Assembly: GCA_011800805.1 (NCBI GenBank)
Contig: MPNW01000057.1
Coordinates: 348,683 to 412,682 of the forward strand
Direction: 5' to 3'
Origin: Hirudo medicinalis
Taxonomy: Eukaryota > Annelida > Clitellata > Hirudinida > Hirudinidae
Length of the DNA: 64,000 nucleotides
The position numbers and the translations under genes were made by a program. Of this stretch, positions 23,401 to 32,400 are shown piece by piece; the first letter of the stretch is position 1, and the number at the start of each line of letters is the position of its first letter. The notes below the pieces were generated by a model, which was given only the letters and a program-made list of their open reading frames with translations, had not been told where the DNA came from and did not search any database.

Positions 23401-26400
23401 AACGTTAATAGAGGCGCTTCTTACGTTATGGTATAGGAGGACTCTATGGGGATGATGCCTAGAAATCGACCGGGAACCCCCATCTGTGTCCCGTCTCCCG
23501 CGGCATTGGCAAATTTTAGCCGTGGTTTAGCCGGGGATTGACGTATAAATGATATACGTCAATTTAAAGTAAGATCAATTTTGTAAGAAATTTAAAAACT
23601 TTTTTAAAATGCGAACGTTTATTCAATATCAGAATTCAAGTTATCGTAATTTTTTTTTAATAAATTTGAAATTAAGTAATTTCAACATTATTTGGCAAAA
23701 ATCTCACCATGTCCTTCCGAAAGCACTTCGCCATTTTGAACTCCCTTTCACTATCCCTTGATTTATTGATTTATTTGATCAAAGCCAGTTGCTTAACTGA
23801 AATGATTTGGACAAACGACCAAACTATCACTTGAGCTCGGAGTTGGGCTTAAGTACACTCTTGCCAGCTTGGCCAAGGCTGACAGCTCAATCCGGCACAC
23901 CTATCAGAAGGAAAGGGTCATCCGAGACACCTAAATGTTTCTTCTTCATGTACGACTCCATTTCCCTCTCCGCCTCCTCAGATACATTCTGGGCTACTCC
24001 TGCACAGGGACGTCATTTCAGCTTTTTCCTGGGGGACAAACCCTCGCACAACTTGAAGAGATGACCTATTTTTTGCTTCTAGCCTAAAGTCAGGGGATGG
24101 GCAACAATTTTCCCCCTAAATGACGTACCTGCTCCTGCAGGTACCAATTGCCAAAGTATCATCTTCATCCTTGAAGATGTGATTGGACTGTGTCCAAAAG
24201 TCTGAAAATCTTTTGAGGTTGATAACCAAAGATAGTTAACAAAAGTGTAATAAACACAAGTTTTATATTTGTAATTGTTTATAAAATTAATAAGAGTAAT
24301 TTAGGGGCCAACCATAAATGTCAACAAAATGAGGGGGTAAGATTAATTGATGTCAATGACATTATTTTTTATGATCAAAAATCTAAATTTTAACAGATGG
24401 ATTTCTAACATTACTTCATTAGTCCTTCAGTTCAGTCGTCACTGCTTGAACGGATTTACAAAATATGTAATCTTTTTACAAAATCTGTAATCTTTTTGTT
24501 GCTCCACAAGCAGGGCCGCTGTGGGGGCCGCAGGCCCGGGTTTTAAAATATTGAAATTTTATAATCTTTTTCTTTGTTTTTCCATTACCAAATTGACATA
24601 ACATATGGGCTCGAGGTATCTTTGCCTACTAGGCACTGCCTAGGAGCCCGAAATTTCTGTCAACGGTCCTCTTCACAAGTCATGTTAGAGAAATATGTTT
24701 AACATTACCGACAATGCTATCTTGGGCATAACAAATTAACACCTGTTTATCAACAAAAAACCTCCGGCCATTTCGAGTGGCTGCCAAATGACAGAAAGAG
24801 CTGATGGATATTATTGCATACAAGGAACAATCGGAAATTTTATGAACTGAATGGTTAGATGAAGATGATGTTGATTTGTCTGGCTTATTAGTTCAACAAA
24901 ATGATGGTAATGATGAATCTGATACTATGCCTATTGCTACAATAGAGGAACATTTGACTTTCCCATGGGAAGATGATAGAGCTAACATATAACTTCTTGA
25001 TAGCTTCTAAGTTAACATTAAAAAAATTGACAATAATAATATTCAGTTTGGCAATTATTTTATTTACTTCAAAAAAATAGTCGCAAATTCAAAGTGTATT
25101 CAAGATACAAATTAAAAATTGCAAAACATTTTTATGGGGGTTGTCAGCTTTTTGACATAATTTTGATAGGGGTCTTTAAACGTTTGTCAGTTGTTGGCAG
25201 GGGGAAGGAAAGGGTAAAAAAATGACCTTAAATTTTTTGACATAATTAATGGACGACCCCTTAAGAAATGAGGCTTGAAATGATAGAATTACCTTAATTA
25301 ATTCGGTTCATCACTGAATTTCCAAGGTAACATTGTGAATAGTTTTAAGGAGATGAACAAAAGCAGACTATTTCACTGTCAATACGTTAGAAGGTTCTAT
25401 TTCTAAACTTGTATTTTATTTCCCGTCCCCGGCCAAAAAATCTCCCCAGGTCGATTCCTAATGATGGCATGAATTTACCGCACTGGGTACTAACGCTAGT
25501 GATGCCACTGATCAACGTAAAACTTTGTGAAAGGTAAAATATTTACCAAAGTCACATTTTTTCTCTCCGAAGTCTGGTCAACGCAAGTGTTAACAATTTC
25601 ATCACCCTTTGAAAAAGTTTGATTAAATCTAGAAAAAGAGCTTGAAAAAAATTCATGCTTCGTTCTCACCGGCATCAGTCGAACGACTCTGTGCAGTCTT
25701 CGAATTTCTTGAAAGTGGGGACTGTAATGGTTATCTCGATTTAGTTCAGGAAGTTCCACACCGTCTCTATAATGCTTGGTATATATTTTCATGCCTGTTA
25801 GATGAGCATGAAGTTGCGATGCAAAGACATAGATGCCTTTATTTGATAGAGCCTGTTTCAAGCAATGTGCTGCTATTGTATGATTCAAATTAAAGCTTGG
25901 GAAAAGATAAAGTTTATTACTATTTGTGTGCATCTTGAAACACAGTATCCATTAAGTTTCCATTCTTTTAACCCCGGAGGAAGAGCCATTTTATCAGTAT
26001 ATTCTAGCCCTATTTCCATAACTCCAGCGTCGTATTTTCGGAGTTTATCGGTGATAAAAAATGTAATCCCGGAATTATCAATTAATCCTGAAAGTATCAA
26101 ATGAAATAAATTTAATGAACCATTATATTATTGTAAAAGCAATATTAGTTAACCTGATATGTGTCGTGGATTGTTGTAGTGGATTTCCAGCATTATATAA
26201 CGGGAAAACTTTTTTCCTCCAATAGGGGCACCGGCTTCGTCTGGATAGGAAATACCCTATGAAATATTATTTATTATTGAAATTTATTACTAATCGTTTC
26301 ATTAAATGAAACGTGACGTCGGCATTAACAAAAAGACTAGTGATGCCCTACCTTCTTATGGCTGAAGTTTTTAAATTAAAAAGGAAGCTGCCTCATCAAG

Positions 26401-29400
26401 TTAAACGTTTATAAAATTTTATGACTTTTAAAAACTGGTATGTCTTAAGGCAAATACTAAGTAAGCGGTAAAGTCTACCAAAAATTGTGCCAACATGCAA
26501 CAAATAACATAGAAATATGTCTCAGTCCACACACAAAGTTCACAAACAAAGTTAGGATTTTTATCTGCTTCATCCATTTTCATATTTCTTTTCATTTCTT
26601 GAGCATCCACTAATAAATTTTGTTAAGCGGAGGATGTCAACACGACAGTTTTGTCTTGTTTCTAAATTTGTTTATGGATTGGTGGGATATTGTGTGATGA
26701 AACGGTGAATGGACTAACAGGATGCTGTGAGTGGGGGATGGCAGATGTACTGGGGATGAGAATATTAAGTGATAAATTTTTTAAGGGAGTCTTGCCTCTC
26801 TTAGAATGCAAAATCGTGTAAGTTGTCTTGCTAACATTTAAAGAAATCTGATTTGCAGTTAACCACCGAGCTATTTTGTCAATTTCAACTTTGATTTTAT
26901 GTAAAAGTTCCTGCAAATCGTAGCGTGACATGAACGCATTTGAACCATCTGCAACATGCAAACATTCTAAAACATTCTATTGAGAGGAGTTGTAGATGTT
27001 GTCAACATATATTAAGAAAAGCAACGGCCCTAAAATGGGGCCCTGCGGTACTGGATAATGTTGTGAAATAAAGAAATTAATTATTTACAAATTCATAATT
27101 ACCTGATTTCAAAATCACATTAGTTAAGGCGCCACGTTACTTCTCTCTTAATTGTTTTATCAACACATCAGAAGTCTGTGTAAAATTTGCTCGAAAATCA
27201 AAACTTGCGAGGTACTGAGGGATCTCTAAATGTTATCCAATCTAGCTATGGTTGGTTGTTTCTTAATTAACGTCCCTTTCATTACTAGATGATTAGAACG
27301 CAAATCTAGCTATAACTTTGCAATATTTATCAGTGTGTCTAAGAAACTTTCCTTGGGGTGGCCAGTTTTGGTTATAACAACGTTTGGGGAAAATTGATTC
27401 TTTTGGGACACCTTAATGTATGGTTCTAAATTTCGGCTTCCTCCTGATTAAATAAGTAAATAAAATATTTCTAAAAGTCTTAAAACGCTTAATGACTTTT
27501 GATGATTTACTTTATTAGAAACCTTGAAAAAATATCCATTTGATATTCGAAATAAAAATTTTTAATTTTTAATAAAACTGTCAGTTGTTATTTTGACGAA
27601 ATGGTTAATGTAACAATATCAAAATACCAACTTTTATAAGTTGCATCGCATTCAGGTGAAATAAAGCGAATAATTCATCAAAAAACCTTCGCCCCCATGG
27701 CCCAGGCTCCAAGGACTTTGGTGCAGCTTTCAAGTCCGAGGGGTCTTTCTGATTTCGAAGAACATGGAGCGTCGTAAGGAGGAAGGATCACGTGAGCCTC
27801 AACCTGGCAGTGGAAAACCTCCAAATGATGCACAATTCCTTGAGTTTCCTCATTGATTGCACCTTCAAACTAGAATAAGTTATTTACTTATTAAATTAAC
27901 GGCATTAAATTATCGATTTATAATTAATTTTTTATTTATCAATTTATCGCTAGCGTTCTTAATTAAGTGCTAATGGAAACCAAGGTAAGTGATAAAATGA
28001 AAATGAAGTGAAGTAAATGATGTGCAAAGTGATGTTCCCCGATTCTGAATTTTAATAACTGATAACAATGTTCATAACAGTCACTTTAATAACGATACCT
28101 AAGTAATTACTGATTATAACACTCCATCTTAGTATGATTATTCAATATTCTATTTATTTATTTAAATCAGGGCGGTTACCTTTAACATTACCAAGGAACA
28201 AATAAGGAAAAAGAAAACAAACAAGGAATGGATAATTTACATTAATGCAACATTACCACCCACCTCGAAATAAGGAGGTTTTACTTAAGTTGCTATAACT
28301 CGCAGCAAATTCAAATTTTTAAAAAAGTAATACATGTACTTTTTTTACTTATTATATAATATATTGTAACCAACGAACGTTCATTGTTCAATGTTCGGCT
28401 CGACCCCGACAACGACGCGCCGTGGAAGCTCGCTAAGAGAAGGAAGAGAAGACAAGCATGATTCGAATCCGTGCTGCCATCGTGAGAGGATGTCTTAACC
28501 ATTAGATCAAGGGTAATCAACTACATTTTATGAAGGGGAAAGTTATTTTTGATATTGGTGACCGAGGGCCAGATCTTTTAAGACTCTAGTTATCGTTTAT
28601 CAGCATTTCATGCTCATTTTACTGCCAGTTAATTGTATACAAATTGCTTTTTATTTTATTATTTAATTTAACAGATTTTCGGGCCTCTTACAGCTGAGCT
28701 CTTCCTATCAAGGAAGTAATTTTTATTACATGGCTCATAAAAGATGATGTCCGTGAATTGTTTAAGTGATAAAAGTCAATTGATGTTATTAAATGATAGG
28801 TTCTGGAAAGAGGCTTAATGATACGGTTAACGACTGGATTTCCAATGGACACACGATTTTTGGAAGCGAATCAGATAATAGCGTGACAGTGAGCAGAAAT
28901 TGTAGAGGGCTTCAGTCTGAGAGGGGACTTAAGATTCACCAGGCAAAGCTAAATGCGAAGGAAAGGTGGTAAAACATCGTTCTGGTGCAGCTGTGCATTC
29001 AGGTAAAACGCCGAACGATACCGGACCGGATTCACACCACAGTTCCGAGTGCGTTCGAGTTTCCGGCCTCACGGAAGACCTTCCAAGAGCTAGAATCAAG
29101 TTCCCTAGAGGAAATGAAAGATGTGGCTTTGGCTGTTGAAGTGATGGAGCCCGCATTGGCAAATGACGTAGAACGCGAATGAGCGGTTAATACGATATTA
29201 TGCGCGCGGTCGGTGAGCCGGTAATTTTCAAAGTGAAGGCGACCGCCGCGAAATATAACGCTCAATTTGCATTACATGGTATCGATGTGTAAAGATCGCA
29301 ACGAGTCTTTAGTCGATAACTATATAATGGGTGATGTTCTGAAGATGGCTAAAGTAGGGAAGTAACCGACAGGGACACCTGCCTGATCAAACTGGTGTGA

Positions 29401-32400
29401 CCCACCCCTCGAGAACGTAAAGATTTTGGACCGAATCATCATCTGATGATTCACTTCCGGTACATTCCGTGGTAGGAGTTTCTTAGGAATTTCTGTCCTA
29501 AAAAGGGACAAGTAAAGATCTTAAAAGACTTGAATGTTTCTATTAGAGAGATGTCAGTCGCCCTACGAATGTTATAATCCGTTATTTAAGTGATCCTGAA
29601 AGTTATGGAACAATTTCCTCTCTATGAAAACTAAAACAAACTGGATGAACGTCACAGATGAGCTGTCCTCCGAGAATCTTCCAATGGAATTTGATCAACA
29701 ATAGACTTAAAAATGAGTTAAATTTTGTAAAACAGTAGCCTGAAATTTGTCTGAAACTGAATTCAATATAAATAGAGTTTGAGAGCTAATTATTAAGAAA
29801 ATCGATAAAATACATTATTGGCTTTGGTGTAAATTATAATTTGAAGATTTGATTTTAACAAATATGAAAATTTATGTTCCCTAGTGATTCTGATTGATCT
29901 GCGTAATTTTTGAATAATTCCAGTTTTTTCCAGTTTTTTTGAAATTCGGAAATGTGAAATATTCATCTGAATAAATTTGTTACATCTATGAATCTAATTT
30001 ACTCGAGTATATTGTTTGAAAAATTCGCCTACATGATTCCCGCACATAAGAACGTAACTGGGCCGTATTTATGAAGCGGGTCATTTCACACCCCTTGGCG
30101 GGCCGCCAGTTGAATACCCCTGCATTAAACCTTGCGGGAGCACAGAGCGTTTTCGAATTAAAAATTGCTTATATTTGATATCCGTGCGCGCCAATAGAGA
30201 TGTGCAATCAGTACGGTAACTTCACAATGTTCAATTTTAATGAAATTGTAAGTTTAAGCTATGATATTATTTTACAAACCCTGATGATGTGAAGTTTTGA
30301 CTTGAAATGTGGAAGCTGTTGCAGAGAACACCAATATGTTGTTTCATCCAAGGGAACCTCAACCTGAATTTGACGATTCACGTCATCAAAATGTGTCTAT
30401 AAGTTATTATGGTTAATTACGTAAATTAGCCATAATGAATTTAAATGTTCACCTAGTAAATACTTATCTAGCTATAAAATAAGAAATAATTGGATTCGTA
30501 ACGCAAGAACATCATTTATTTCGTACTTGATTCACATGAACATGGAGCACTTGAACATCACTAGGAAGTTTGGGCTCAGGTAGTTGACTTTTCAGCAGCT
30601 GAACTCTGTTTAGTTTGATGTCTTCTTGCTTCAGTTTCATTCCGTTCTCCATCATTCGCGATGTTCTCTCAAGAAAAGCTATGACGTGCGTCGTTCCTCT
30701 CTGTAAATAATGCAATTTGTCAATATACCTAAGTATCTGTTCAGTGGCACAAAATCGGTCGAGGTAGGGGAAATTTTTTTATGTGTACATAAATATAACA
30801 GTAAAATTTAGTACTGGTCGCAAGTCGACCAATAGGAGAATTCTCAATGGAGTCTCCTGTCAAGTCGGCGCAGTGCCGCGGGTTAACCAATGGGAGAGCT
30901 TCTAACACGAGCTTCCTGGCAAGTCGGCGAGAACAAGGCCTATATAAGCAGCAAGCTCCGTCTTCGGTGGTGGTTATCGTACGTTTCGTCGTTCGTTGAA
31001 GGTGTTGGCTGGTGCGTGTAGGTCTTGGTTTGATACTGCTCGTCGACTCGTCGATATGGATTGGTACCGATACAATACCGGCAGGGACATCCGTCTGATC
31101 AACGGGTGCGGCCCGACCCCTGAGAGTGTCAGAGGATCCAAGGGCCGAAACGCTCAAAGAAGGGGTTTCCTCTCTGAGGATTCCTGCCGGAGCTCGGAAA
31201 GAGTTTCAGCTACTACTGGTGGATTAGCGGCAAACAATTAATTTCACGCTAAAGACACACAAGTAAAGCAAAGACACTAGCAAATTAGTTATCGAAACTT
31301 ATAATATGTAATAAATGTTGATGTTGGAAGCTTTCCTAATTTACTGGAGCTGTATAATGACCAATAAATTATTTATGAATTATTATTATTTATTACTTAT
31401 TAATTAATTACTTATGAATTATATGGATCTAGAAAAATATTAAGGGGCAAACTGATAGGGGTAGGGGTCCCCTCCTTTCCCTCGTGGCTACGCCTATGCA
31501 TCTGATATACCTAATATAAATACCCAATAAAAAATACAGCAAAACGAACAGACATAATTTGGTAACAGAATATTTATTTACGATTAAGAAATAATGAATT
31601 TCTGAAGAACAACTTCATTTAAACATATTTTGTTAAAATAGCTCATCATTTCGAAGAAATTTAAAATATTGCGAGCTTATTTTAATAAAACATGTCAAAA
31701 CAAAATTGAGCAGCTCTGTTGTAAGTAATAATTAATAAGGAATAATGAAACATGCTAACGTCAATAGAGTAGTCGTTAACATCGTCAGTCTCGTAACTCC
31801 TTTCGAATTCGATGATAACCTTATCACGTTTAACATCAACAGTAGTCAATTTATAGTCCTGTTGCTCGTCAGGTTGGATAATTTCTTCTTCATTTGTGTA
31901 CATGTCCTAGTAAACAATTTATTTAACTTACTTTTTGATTTTGTATTCCTTATTGATATAATAATTTCTTATTGATATCATAATTATAGTCATCATCACA
32001 TTAGGAGGAATTATCAGAAGCAGCAAGACATTTGCATATTTATAAAATAATAGCTGGTTGTCACAAATCGCAGCTGTCAACGATTTTCTGAATGTTAGAT
32101 TTATGTTGGCTGTTTAATGTTTGATTATTATTTAGAGTGTCACTTATGACTGGATAAAAACAGAAATATTCAAAAATATTTTATTTTAAAACATGTTTCT
32201 TACTTAAATTTAAAAAGACTTATCACAAATATAAAAGTTAAGCTTATTACTCCAAATTAATTTTTTCCAAATTAATTCGCCTTAATGCATCATCAATGCA
32301 TATAATCGATTAAAAGGCTTAGTTTGAATGGTTTGTAAACTTATTTCAAGTCATCCTAATGAATTTATAGCTGACATCAATGACCTAGTCTTATAAGAAT

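Noticed and set aside
28440..28512. Functional tRNA-Glu gene
   Set aside because: A and B boxes and the anticodon loop are present, but the acceptor stem does not pair and the T stem is imperfect.
31056..31241. Hammerhead ribozyme near the CCGAAACG motif
   Set aside because: The required CUGANGA core and stem II pairing could not be found in the right order in any of the copies read by eye.
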